Origin: Pseudomonadota bacterium
GTDB lineage: Bacteria; Pseudomonadota; Alphaproteobacteria; Acetobacterales; Acetobacteraceae
Assembly: GCA_021845555.1 (NCBI GenBank)
Contig: JAJZVS010000166.1
Span: 1 to 8,300, forward strand
DNA length: 8,300 nt
Direction: 5' to 3'
Positions 1-6,300 of the stretch are shown in pieces. The notes under the pieces were generated by a model, which worked only from the letters and a program-made list of their open reading frames with translations, ran no database searches and was not told where the DNA came from. Both the position numbers and the translations under genes were made by a program. Position 1 is the stretch's first letter. Each line of letters begins with the position of its first letter.

Positions 1-566
1 GACAGCCCGACCGGTCCCTGGCCGAAGATGGCGATGGTGTCGTTGCCCGACAGGTTCATCCGCCGCAGCGCGCCCCAGGCGGTGCCGGTGCCGCAGGAGA
101 TCGCCGCCCCGGCCTCGAACGACAGCTCGTCGGGCAGCGCCACCAGCGTGTTGGCCGGCACCTTCAGGTATTTCGCGTGCCCGCCATGCGCGTTGTTGCC
201 GTACACCTTCACCGGCACTTCCTGGCACAGCTGCTGCCAGCCGGAGCGGCAATGGGCGCAATGCGCGCAGCCCTGATAGTGATGCACCATCACCCGCGCG
301 CCGATGCGCGCATCCGCCTCGGTCACGCCCGGCCCGCGCGCGGCGACGATGCCGCAGGGTTCGTGCCCGCCGATCACCGGATCGGGATTGGCCGGCAGCC
401 CGCCGACGCTCTCTTTCGCGCCCTTCGGCCGGCGATACTGGTGCAGGTCCGAGCCGCACATGCCGGACGCCTTCATCTCCAGCACCACCTCGCCCGGTCC
501 GGGCGTGGGATCCGGGAACTCCATCAGTTCGAGCTCGCGTCCGCCGGTGAAGACGATGCCGCGCAT
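1..566 (-). CDS. zinc-dependent alcohol dehydrogenase (MDR family), N-terminal part, cut by left edge
   Basis: The protein belongs to the medium-chain zinc dehydrogenase/reductase family, which oxidises alcohols or polyols with NAD(P). About 188 of the usual 340-350 residues lie in the window; the C-terminus is beyond base 1. It begins MRGIVFTGGRELELMEFPDP. The catalytic zinc ligands are visible as Cys37, the His68-Glu69 pair in GHEPCG, and Cys158 in SCGTGTAWGAL. Four cysteines of the structural zinc lobe are present (Cys100, 103, 106, 114). The Rossmann glycine motif GQGPVG starts near residue 182, just before the cut. The ATG at 564-566 follows a GGAGGG with 7 bases between. It lies 145 bases downstream of the FMN dehydrogenase gene on the same strand, which could mean related redox substrates, but nothing here fixes the substrate. 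Family assignment is secure; substrate is unknown. Confidence 0.92.
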   Translation of the reverse strand, partial: MRGIVFTGGRELELMEFPDPTPGPGEVVLEMKASGMCGSDLHQYRRPKGAKESVGGLPANPDPVIGGHEPCGIVAARGPGVTEADARIGARVMVHHYQGCAHCAHCRSGWQQLCQEVPVKVYGNNAHGGHAKYLKVPANTLVALPDELSFEAGAAISCGTGTAWGALRRMNLSGNDTIAIFGQGPVGL

Positions 567-599
567 GGGAAGACCCTCCGTTGTCGGTACGTGAGAACC

Positions 600-628
600 A
601 GAGCCTGAAAAACAATCGAACTTGTCAA
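600..628 (-). promoter_or_regulatory. possible promoter of the alcohol dehydrogenase gene
   Basis: In the 145-base gap upstream of the dehydrogenase, the reverse strand has a perfect -35 hexamer TTGACA (623-628). About 17 bases further on the expected -10 position reads GGCTCT, a poor match. The gap is visibly more AT-rich than the genes around it (a run of five T on the reverse strand), as expected for a promoter. No terminator-like hairpin with a T-run was seen in 567-711. The -35 alone supports a start site here, so confidence is low. Confidence 0.3.
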
Positions 629-711
629 TGAACGCCCGTTGTCATCGCGCGGGTTTCTCAGCGATTTTGGCGGCGGGCATTCATTCACAAACTCTCAGGG
701 CGCCGCGATAC

Positions 712-1827
712 TCAGGATATCGGGCGTTCCGGCGTCGGAAACAGCAGCGGAAAGGCGCTGTGCACATGCGGGGCAGTCACCGCCGGCGCACCGCGATACA
801 GGTACTCCGGCGTCAGGTCGGCGAGCTTCGTCACGCCGAGCAGCGCCATCGCCACCGCCACCTCCTGCTCCAGCAGTTCCAGCACGCGCCGCACGCCGGC
901 GCCGCCCTCCGCGGCCAGGCCGTAGCAATAGAGCCGCCCGATACCGACCGCGTCGGCCCCCAACGCGATCGCCTTCACCACATCGGTGCCGCGGCAGAAG
1001 CCGCCGTCGATCATCACCCGCGCCCGGCCGCGCACCGCCTCGATCACCTCGGGCAGCACGTCCATCGCGCCGCGTCCGTGGTCGAGCTGACGGCCGCCGT
1101 GGTTGGAGACGTAGATCACATCGACGCCGAGATCGCAGGCCGTTTCCGCGTCCTCGGCGGTGGCGATGCCTTTCAGGATCAGCGGGATCCGATGCTTCTC
1201 CTTGAAACGGGCGACGTTGCGCCAGGAGAAGCCGGCCTGGAACTCGTGCCCGGTCGCCGCCGCCCGCCAGGGTTTGACGAAACGCGCGGCGATGTCGCGC
1301 TCGCGGCGCGAATAGGCGGCGGTGTCCACCGTGATCGCGAAGGCGTCGTAGCCCGCCGCCACCGCGCGATCGGCCGCGTCGTCCACGAAGCTGTCGTCCC
1401 CGCGCACGTAGAGCTGGAACACTTTCGGCCCCGGCGTGGCGGCGGCGGATTCCTCCAGCCCCGGCCTGGTCACCGAACTCACGATGATCGGCACGCCGAA
1501 CGCCGAGGCCGCGGCCCCCGCCTCCGCCGCGCCGCCGGGATGGAAGGATTCGAGCGATCCCACCGGCGCGAGCAGCACCGGCAGGCGCAGCGTCATGCCG
1601 AGGAAGACGCTGGCGGTATCGACATGATGCACGTCGCGGCACACGCGCGGGCGGAACGCGATCTGATCGAGCGCGAGGCGGTTGCGCCGCATCGTCGTCT
1701 CGGTCTCGGTGGCGCCGATCAGATAGCCCCAGCTGTGGTCGGAAACCTTGGCGCGGGCGGCGGGGATGAACTCGTGCAGCGTCTGGTAGTCGCCGCCGAG
1801 TTCGACAAGGTGCGGTGCTTCAGGCAT
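712..1827 (-). CDS. FMN-dependent alpha-hydroxy-acid dehydrogenase/oxidase (glycolate oxidase / lactate dehydrogenase family)
   Basis: A 371-residue TIM-barrel flavoprotein that oxidises an L-2-hydroxy acid to the 2-oxo acid using FMN. The family signature SNHGGRQLD is at residues 241-249, giving the catalytic base His243 and substrate-binding Arg246. Other family positions are a Tyr near the N-terminus (Tyr35), QLY (138-140), TVD (166-168), the FMN-contacting Lys219 in LILKG, the phosphate loop DGG (274-276) and GIGR (295-298). The stretch between NAARF-like residues (about 181-183) and SWRNV (201-205), which corresponds to the mobile loop 4, is roughly 20 or more residues shorter than in plant glycolate oxidase, and no membrane-anchoring insert is present, so a soluble enzyme is likely. 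The ATG at 1825-1827 matches the family N-terminus and has GGAGGG 11 bases upstream. The open frame continues upstream to about 2583, but that part is antisense-frame read-through of the neighbours. Substrate cannot be read from sequence; lactate, glycolate or a longer hydroxy acid are all possible. Confidence 0.93.
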   Translation of the reverse strand: MPEAPHLVELGGDYQTLHEFIPAARAKVSDHSWGYLIGATETETTMRRNRLALDQIAFRPRVCRDVHHVDTASVFLGMTLRLPVLLAPVGSLESFHPGGAAEAGAAASAFGVPIIVSSVTRPGLEESAAATPGPKVFQLYVRGDDSFVDDAADRAVAAGYDAFAITVDTAAYSRRERDIAARFVKPWRAAATGHEFQAGFSWRNVARFKEKHRIPLILKGIATAEDAETACDLGVDVIYVSNHGGRQLDHGRGAMDVLPEVIEAVRGRARVMIDGGFCRGTDVVKAIALGADAVGIGRLYCYGLAAEGGAGVRRVLELLEQEVAVAMALLGVTKLADLTPEYLYRGAPAVTAPHVHSAFPLLFPTPERPIS

Positions 1828-1907
1828 CGGGCGCGGTTCCCTCCGGTTCGGCTTGGGCGCATCTGGCCTCCGCCGGCCGCGGGACGCAAGGGGGCGACGG
1901 GACGCGG

Positions 1908-2309
1908 CTACACCGGGCCGATCAGCGCATGCGAGAGATAGACGGCCAAGGCGAGGCTGAGCACGACCAGCACCAGCGCCAGCGCGAGGTCCGTCTTGAG
2001 CCCGCCGGCGGAGCGAATTTCCACGCTGTCGATCGCGCGCGACAGCCGCACGAAGCGCGCCGCCGCCAGCACGATCATCCCCGTGCCGAGGCCGATCACC
2101 GCCAGCCCGACCGCATGGCCGAACCCTTGGCCCGCCACCGGGAGCACCGCGCCCGCGCCAGCCCGAACCCCGAGCTCCGCCGCGGCGATCCGCAGGAACA
2201 GGTTGAACCGCTCGACCAGGAAGCCGAACGCCATCACCGCGATCGCGGTTCGCACCCAGGCGAGGAAGGTGCGCTCGTTCGCCGCGTGGTCGCCGAAATT
2301 GCGGATCAC
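1908..2309 (-). CDS. DUF202 (YidH-like) small inner-membrane protein
   Basis: A 133-residue membrane protein of the DUF202 family, function unknown. The family hallmark NERTFLAWVRTAIA lies at residues 11-24 and runs into the first membrane helix (about 17-38). Two more hydrophobic helices follow at about 66-86 and 107-127, giving the three-helix layout typical of the family. The start is taken as GTG at 2307-2309, because it begins MIRNFGDHAANERTF, the normal family N-terminus, and because it overlaps the pdxH stop as GTGA (2306-2309). This four-base overlap argues for translational coupling to pdxH, and no strong Shine-Dalgarno is seen before it. A longer frame from an ATG at 2432 would lie inside pdxH and adds only Pro/Arg-rich residues, so it was not used. 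Downstream, 80 bases separate it from the FMN dehydrogenase, which may belong to the same transcript. Confidence 0.86.
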   Translation of the reverse strand: MIRNFGDHAANERTFLAWVRTAIAVMAFGFLVERFNLFLRIAAAELGVRAGAGAVLPVAGQGFGHAVGLAVIGLGTGMIVLAAARFVRLSRAIDSVEIRSAGGLKTDLALALVLVVLSLALAVYLSHALIGPV

Positions 2310-2890
2310 GGGAACAGCCGGCTCTCGTCCCAGCCGCCGGCGGCGCGGACCAGGCGGCTGCGGTCGTGCAGCCGGTAGGGCATGTCCTGCCAGAACTCGA
2401 ACGCCTCGGGGACCAGCCGGTAGCCGCCCCAATGCGGCGGGCGGGGGATTTCTCCAAATTTGTAGCGCAGCTCCAGCTCGGCCACCCGCCCCACCAGCAC
2501 CGCCCGGCTGGACAGCGGCCGGGACTGGTCGGAGGCCCAGGCGCCCAGCCGCGACAGCCGCGCGCGGGAGGCGAAATACGCATCCGACTCGGCCGCGCTC
2601 ACCTCTTCCACCGGGCCTTCGACCCGCACCTGGCGGCGCAGGGATTTCCAGTGGAACAGCAGCGCCGCATGCGGATTCGCGGCCAGTTCGCCGCCCTTCC
2701 GACTTTCCCGGTTGGTGTAGAAGACGAAGCCCCGGTCATCGACGCCCTTGAGCAGCACCATCCGCGCCGAGGGCCGCCCGTCCGCGGTCGCGGTGGCCAG
2801 CGTCATCGCATTGGGATCGTTCGGCTCGGACGCCTCGGCCGCCGCCAGCCAGGCCTGAAAGCGGGCAAACGGGTCGCTGGGGTCGGCCAT
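2306..2890 (-). CDS. pdxH: pyridoxamine/pyridoxine 5'-phosphate oxidase
   Basis: Oxidises pyridoxine or pyridoxamine 5'-phosphate to pyridoxal 5'-phosphate with FMN and oxygen, the last step of vitamin B6 synthesis and its salvage; cytosolic homodimer. The protein has 194 residues, shorter than the E. coli enzyme (218) mainly at the N-terminus. From memory of E. coli PdxH numbering, a constant offset of 24 places the expected PLP contacts at Lys48, Tyr105, Arg109, Ser113, Arg173 and His175, and FMN contacts at Arg43, Lys65, Gln87, Trp167 and Arg177; all are present. The C-terminal family signature FEFWQDMPYRLHDR is at 164-177. The ATG at 2888-2890 follows AAGGAG at a 7-base distance. The stop overlaps the DUF202 start by four bases. 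The gene is divergent from fabI. Confidence 0.97.
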   Translation of the reverse strand: MADPSDPFARFQAWLAAAEASEPNDPNAMTLATATADGRPSARMVLLKGVDDRGFVFYTNRESRKGGELAANPHAALLFHWKSLRRQVRVEGPVEEVSAAESDAYFASRARLSRLGAWASDQSRPLSSRAVLVGRVAELELRYKFGEIPRPPHWGGYRLVPEAFEFWQDMPYRLHDRSRLVRAAGGWDESRLFP

Positions 2891-2906
2891 CGGGGGGCTC
2901 CTTCCC

Positions 2907-2927
2907 GCGGGGCGCCACTTGCCCCGC
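2907..2927. repeat. short inverted repeat in the pdxH-fabI divergent gap
   Basis: Perfect 7-base arms GCGGGGC (2907-2913) and GCCCCGC (2921-2927) enclose 7 bases. It lies in the 89-base gap between two divergent genes, so it could be a leader hairpin of pdxH (17 bases from its ATG, just upstream of its ribosome site) or an operator for either promoter. In such GC-rich DNA a repeat of this size can also arise by chance. No convincing -35/-10 pair was found in 2891-2979 on either strand. Confidence 0.3.
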
Positions 2928-2979
2928 CGCCAGGGGCTGTGCCACCAGGGACGGTGACAGGACAACCCCCGAGGACAGC

Positions 2980-3831
2980 ATGCGCGACAGCGCCCACGCG
3001 ACGGTCGCCCTCAAGGGCACATTGATGCAAGGCAAGCGCGGCCTGGTGATGGGCGTGGCCAACGAGCGGTCGCTGGCCTGGGGCATCGCCGCCGCCGCCG
3101 CCGCCCAGGGCGCGGAACTCGCCTTCACCTTCCAGGGGGAGGCGCTGGAACGCCGCGTCCGCCCGCTCGCCGCCGCGGTCGGATCCGATCTCGTGATCCC
3201 CTGCGACGTCGCCGACGAAGCCAGCATCGACTCAGCCTTCGCCACGCTGCGCGAACGCTGGGATGGGATCGACTTCCTGGTCCACGCGATCGGCTACGCG
3301 GACAAGAACTTCCTGCGCGGGCGCTACCTGGATACCCCGCGCGAGGCGTTCCTGCAGGCGATGGATATCTCCTGCTACTCCTTCGTCGCGGTCAGCCAGC
3401 GGGCGGTGCCGATGATGAAGCCGGGCGGCAGTCTGCTGACGCTCACCTACATGGGCGCCGGGAAATGGGTGCCACACTATAACGTGATGGGGGTCGCAAA
3501 GGCGGCGCTGGAAGCCTCCGTGCGCTACCTGGCGGCCGATCTCGGCACCTCGGGCATCCGGGTGAACGCGATCAGCGCCGGACCGGTGAAGACGCTCGCC
3601 GCCTCCGGCATCGGGGATTTCCGCTATATCCTGCGCTGGAACCAGATCAACTCGCCGATGCGCCGCAACACCACCACCGAGGATGTCGGCGGCGCCGGGG
3701 TGTATTTCCTGTCGGATCTCTCCGGCGGCGTCACCGGCGAAGTCCATTTCGTCGATTGCGGCTACCACATCGTCGGCATGAAGCACCCCGACGCGCCGGA
3801 CATCGCGATCGCCGAGGGCAGCGACGTCTGA
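2980..3831 (+). CDS. fabI: enoyl-[acyl-carrier-protein] reductase (NADH), FabI
   Basis: Reduces the trans-2 double bond of enoyl-ACP in the last step of each fatty acid elongation cycle; short-chain dehydrogenase fold, homotetramer in the cytosol, target of triclosan. The 283-residue protein shows the FabI cofactor motif GVANERSLAWG (25-35), VHAIGYADKN (101-110) at the inhibitor/substrate pocket, and the catalytic set Tyr157, Tyr167 and Lys174, spaced 10 and 7 as in E. coli (146, 156, 163). ISAGPVKTLAASGIGDFR (198-215) is the substrate-binding loop. The C-terminus runs about 10 residues past the usual end. Start: ATG at 2980 follows GAGGA at 4 bases; a second ATG at 3025 would leave TLMQGKRGLV as MQGKRGLV and is a possible alternative, with a weaker AAGGG upstream. 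Six tandem GCC codons (3088-3105) encode a hexa-alanine tract. aroC follows after 12 bases, so the two are probably co-transcribed. Confidence 0.97.
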   Translation: MRDSAHATVALKGTLMQGKRGLVMGVANERSLAWGIAAAAAAQGAELAFTFQGEALERRVRPLAAAVGSDLVIPCDVADEASIDSAFATLRERWDGIDFLVHAIGYADKNFLRGRYLDTPREAFLQAMDISCYSFVAVSQRAVPMMKPGGSLLTLTYMGAGKWVPHYNVMGVAKAALEASVRYLAADLGTSGIRVNAISAGPVKTLAASGIGDFRYILRWNQINSPMRRNTTTEDVGGAGVYFLSDLSGGVTGEVHFVDCGYHIVGMKHPDAPDIAIAEGSDV

Positions 3832-3843
3832 CCGACCGCTCCG

Positions 3844-4947
3844 ATGAGCCACAACACCTTCGGCCACCTGTTCCGCATCACCACCTGGGGGGAGAGCCAC
3901 GGCCCGGCGATCGGCTGCGTGATCGACGGCTGCCCGCCGCTGCTGCCGCTGTCCGAAGCCGACATCCAGCCGTTCCTCGACCGCCGCCGGCCCGGCCAGT
4001 CGCGCTTCACCACCCAGCGCCAGGAACCCGACCAGGTCCGCATCCTCTCAGGCGTGTTCGAAGGCCGCACCACCGGCACGCCGATCGCCCTGACGATCGA
4101 GAACGTCGATCAGCGCTCGCGCGACTACGGCGAAATCGCCGCGAAGTTCCGCCCCGGCCACGCGGACCTGACCTACGACCTGAAATACGGCATCCGCGAC
4201 TACCGCGGCGGCGGACGTTCCTCCGCGCGGGAAACCGCGATGCGCGTCGCCGCCGGCGCGGTCGCGCGCTTGGTGCTCGGCCCGGCGATCCGCATCCGCG
4301 GCGCCCTGATCCAGCTGGGACCGCACAAAATCGACCGTACGCGCTGGGACTGGAACGCGGTGGACGCCAACCCGTTCTTCTGCCCCGACCCCGTCGCCGC
4401 GGCGGAATGGGAGGCTATCCTGCTGGACGTGCGCAAGGCGGGATCCTCGCTCGGCGCCGTCATCGAAGTGACGGCCGACGGCGTGCCGCCCGGCCTCGGC
4501 GCGCCGATCTACGGCAAGCTCGACGCCGACCTGGCCGCCGCACTGATGTCCATCAACGCGGTCAAGGGCGTGGAAATCGGCGACGGCTTCGCCGCCGCCA
4601 GCCTGCGCGGGGAAGACAACGCCGACGAAATGGAGATGAAGGACGGGCTGGTGGCCTTCGCCGCCAACCATGCCGGCGGCATCCTCGGCGGCATATCATC
4701 CGGCCAGCCGATCGTCGCGCGCTTCGCGGTGAAACCCACAAGCTCCATCCTGAGCCCGCGCCACACCGTGGACCGCGCCGGCCAGAACACCACCATCACC
4801 ACCAAAGGCCGCCACGACCCCTGCGTCGGCATCCGCGCGGTCCCGGTCGGCGAAGCCATGCTCGCCTGCACCCTCGCCGACCACCTGCTCCGCCACCGCG
4901 CCCAGAACCCGAACGCGCCAACCAGCACGCGGCTGCCGCGGAACTGA
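3844..4947 (+). CDS. aroC: chorismate synthase
   Basis: Converts 5-enolpyruvylshikimate 3-phosphate to chorismate, the branch point to Phe, Tyr, Trp, folate and quinones; needs reduced FMN. The 367-residue protein is the short bacterial type without a fused flavin reductase. All three family signatures are present: GESHGPAIGCVIDG (16-29, His19), RGGGRSSARETAMRVAAGA (121-139), and RHDPCVGIRAVPVGEAM (323-339); the second active-site histidine is His106 in RPGHADLTYD. Similarity to E. coli AroC as remembered is high along the whole length. Between LRGEDN and the ANHAGG motif (about 254-278) there are about four more residues than in E. coli, and the usual Ser of SNHAGG is Ala274. The ATG is 12 bases after the fabI stop with no clear Shine-Dalgarno, which suggests coupling or shared translation with fabI. 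The stop precedes the large inverted repeat by about 10 bases. Confidence 0.97.
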   Translation: MSHNTFGHLFRITTWGESHGPAIGCVIDGCPPLLPLSEADIQPFLDRRRPGQSRFTTQRQEPDQVRILSGVFEGRTTGTPIALTIENVDQRSRDYGEIAAKFRPGHADLTYDLKYGIRDYRGGGRSSARETAMRVAAGAVARLVLGPAIRIRGALIQLGPHKIDRTRWDWNAVDANPFFCPDPVAAAEWEAILLDVRKAGSSLGAVIEVTADGVPPGLGAPIYGKLDADLAAALMSINAVKGVEIGDGFAAASLRGEDNADEMEMKDGLVAFAANHAGGILGGISSGQPIVARFAVKPTSSILSPRHTVDRAGQNTTITTKGRHDPCVGIRAVPVGEAMLACTLADHLLRHRAQNPNAPTSTRLPRN

Positions 4948-4957
4948 CTGGGGGGGT

Positions 4958-4989
4958 GGGAAAGAAGGCCAAGGGGCGCTGCCCCTTGG
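4958..4989 (-). terminator. probable terminator of the DEAD-box helicase gene (reverse strand)
   Basis: Read on the reverse strand, the final hairpin (arms CCAAGGGGC and GCCCCTTGG around AGC, 4989 down to 4969) is followed by CCTTCTTTCCC. It mirrors the forward-strand terminator at the other end of the element, so the inverted layout gives both convergent genes the same kind of end. The pyrimidine run contains C, so efficiency is uncertain. Confidence 0.5.
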
Positions 4990-5137
4990 AACCCCGCCAA
5001 GGGCATCGCCCTTGGAACCCTTCAGTTGGCTTCGCCAGGAAGGGGGCGCGACCCGGACCTTGGCTGGTCCGGGTCGCGCCCCCTTCCTGGCGAAGCCGTC
5101 CGAGGGGTCCAGGGGACAATGTCCCCTGGCAGGGGGT

Positions 5138-5169
5138 CCAGGGGGACAGCGTCCCCCTGGCTTTCTTCC
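5138..5169 (+). terminator. probable terminator of fabI-aroC (forward strand)
   Basis: The last hairpin of the repeat on the forward strand has perfect 10-base arms (CCAGGGGGAC, GTCCCCCTGG) around AGC and is followed at once by CTTTCTTCC. The T-run is interrupted, so this is an imperfect intrinsic terminator, but it is the last strong structure before the helicase coding region begins on the other strand. Transcripts from aroC would pass four hairpins and the 32-bp palindrome first, which would also protect their 3' ends. Confidence 0.55.
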
Positions 5170-5175
5170 AGCCCC

Positions 5176-6300
5176 TCAGGCAGCCCGTTGCAGTGCCGTG
5201 CCGGTCATGCGTTCGATCGCGCGCAGGGTGGCGCGTTCGGTGTTGTCGCAGAACGAGATGGCGATGCCGGCCGCGCCGGCGCGTGCGGTGCGGCCGATGC
5301 GGTGGACGTAGTCTTCCGGTTGGGCCGGCAGGTCGAAGTTGATGACGTGGGAGACGCCGATGACATCGATGCCGCGGGCGGCGATGTCGGTGGCGACCAG
5401 GACGCGGCTTTGGCCGCGGCGGAAGCGGTCGAGCGCTTTCTGCCGTTGCGGCTGGCTTTTGTTCCCGTGCAGCGTGCTGACTTCGACGCCGCGTTCGTCC
5501 AGTGCTTCGGACACGCGGTCGGCGCCGCGTTTGGTGCGGGTGAACACGATCACCCGTTCCATCCCCGGATCGGCGAGCAGGCGCCCGAGCAGGGCGCGTT
5601 TGCCGGAGGTTTCGACGAAGTGGACGTGCTGGTCGATGCGCGGGGTGGTTTCCGGGGCACGGGCGATTTCGACCCGGGCCGGGGCGCGCAGCAGGCTGGA
5701 GGCGAGCGTTTCGACCTCCCGCGGCATGGTGGCGGAGAACAGCGCCGACTGGCGGTTGGCCGGCAGGGCGGCGACGATCCGGCGGATGTCGCGGATGAAG
5801 CCGAGGTCGAGCATGCGGTCGGCCTCGTCCAGCACGAAGTAGCGCACGTCGTGGAGTTTCAGCTCTCCGGTGCCCAGCAGGTCGCAGATGCGGCCCGGGG
5901 TGCCGACGACGATATCCACGCCGGGGCGCATGCGGTTCACCTGCGCATAGCGCGAGCAGCCGCCGAGGATCGGGACGATCCGCTGGCGCCGCCCTTCGGT
6001 CAGGCCGCGGAGGCTTTCCTCGATCTGCAGGGCGAGTTCGCGCGTCGGCGCCAGGATCAGCGCCGTCGTGGCCTGCGGGTGCGGGCGGGACGGGGTGGCG
6101 ATCAGTTGTTGCAGCAGCGGCAGGGAGAAGGCCGCGGTCTTGCCGGAGCCGGTCTGGGCGATGCCGAGCAGGTCCTGGCCCGCCAGCAGGGGCGGGATGG
6201 CGCCGGACTGGATCGGCGTGGGCGTGCTATAGCCCAGCCGGTCGAGGGCGCGCAGCAGCGGCTCGGCGAGGCCGAGCGAGGCGAATTCAGAGGATGACAC
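5176..6300 (-). CDS. DEAD-box ATP-dependent RNA helicase (RhlE-like)
   Basis: An ATP-driven RNA-unwinding enzyme of superfamily 2, with likely roles in ribosome assembly, RNA turnover or cold growth. The 374-residue protein is nearly only the two-domain core. Motifs in order: Phe6 and PTPIQ (27-31, Q motif), AQTGSGKT (48-55, motif I), PTRELA (85-90), TPGR (134-137), DEAD (158-161), SAT (189-191), VIVFTRT (250-256), ATDIAARGID (303-312) and HRIGRTARAG (333-342). It stops about 30 residues after motif VI and lacks the basic, low-complexity tail found in many RhlE and DeaD proteins. The start is taken as GTG at 6298-6300 because it gives SSSEFASLGLAEPLLRAL, the usual family N-terminus; a GGAG lies 11 bases upstream. 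An ATG at 6417 in the same frame would add 39 residues without family resemblance. The stop is 5 bases from the inverted repeat element. Confidence 0.95.
   Translation of the reverse strand: MSSSEFASLGLAEPLLRALDRLGYSTPTPIQSGAIPPLLAGQDLLGIAQTGSGKTAAFSLPLLQQLIATPSRPHPQATTALILAPTRELALQIEESLRGLTEGRRQRIVPILGGCSRYAQVNRMRPGVDIVVGTPGRICDLLGTGELKLHDVRYFVLDEADRMLDLGFIRDIRRIVAALPANRQSALFSATMPREVETLASSLLRAPARVEIARAPETTPRIDQHVHFVETSGKRALLGRLLADPGMERVIVFTRTKRGADRVSEALDERGVEVSTLHGNKSQPQRQKALDRFRRGQSRVLVATDIAARGIDVIGVSHVINFDLPAQPEDYVHRIGRTARAGAAGIAISFCDNTERATLRAIERMTGTALQRAA

Larger units (their letters stand above)
4958..5171. repeat. composite inverted repeat: two head-to-head copies of a multi-hairpin palindromic element
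   Basis: Copy L (4958-5059, forward) and copy R (5171-5066, reverse) have the same order of parts: an A/G lead-in (GGGAAAGAAGG against TGGAAGAAAG), hairpin 1 with loop GCT in both, a linker starting ACCCC or AACCCC, hairpin 2 with loop ATC or ATT, a spacer of 11-12 bases, then a 32-base core. The hairpin 1 arms are CCAAGGGGC/GCCCCTTGG (4969-4989) in L and CCAGGGGGAC/GTCCCCCTGG (5138-5160) in R. The hairpin 2 arms are CCAAGGGC/GCCCTTGG (4997-5015) in L and CCAGGGGAC/GTCCCCTGG (5109-5129) in R. The two cores, 5028-5059 and 5066-5097, are exact reverse complements around the loop TTGGCT. The stems differ between copies with matching changes on both arms. Similar palindromic GC-rich repeats are common between genes in Acetobacteraceae and related groups, from general knowledge. 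The element fills the gap between aroC and the helicase. Confidence 0.93.

Noticed and set aside
622..1941. 439-codon forward open frame
   Set aside because: Antisense to the FMN dehydrogenase; composition is Arg/His/Ala-rich without any recognisable domain, typical of a shadow frame in GC-rich DNA.
1828..2583. Apparent N-terminal extension making the FMN dehydrogenase a 623-residue fusion
   Set aside because: This part lies over DUF202 and pdxH in another frame and is Arg/Gly/Pro-rich; the family N-terminus and a ribosome site are at 1827.
4958..5171. Inverted repeat as a CRISPR array or as the ends of an insertion sequence
   Set aside because: Only two facing copies with no spacers, and no transposase or target duplication; the interior between the cores is just 6 bases.
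3756..5342. 528-codon forward open frame over aroC and the repeat
   Set aside because: Arg/Pro-rich shadow of aroC in another frame that runs through the inverted repeat; no domain.
5026..6297. 423-codon forward open frame
   Set aside because: Antisense to the helicase, whose motifs are complete on the reverse strand.
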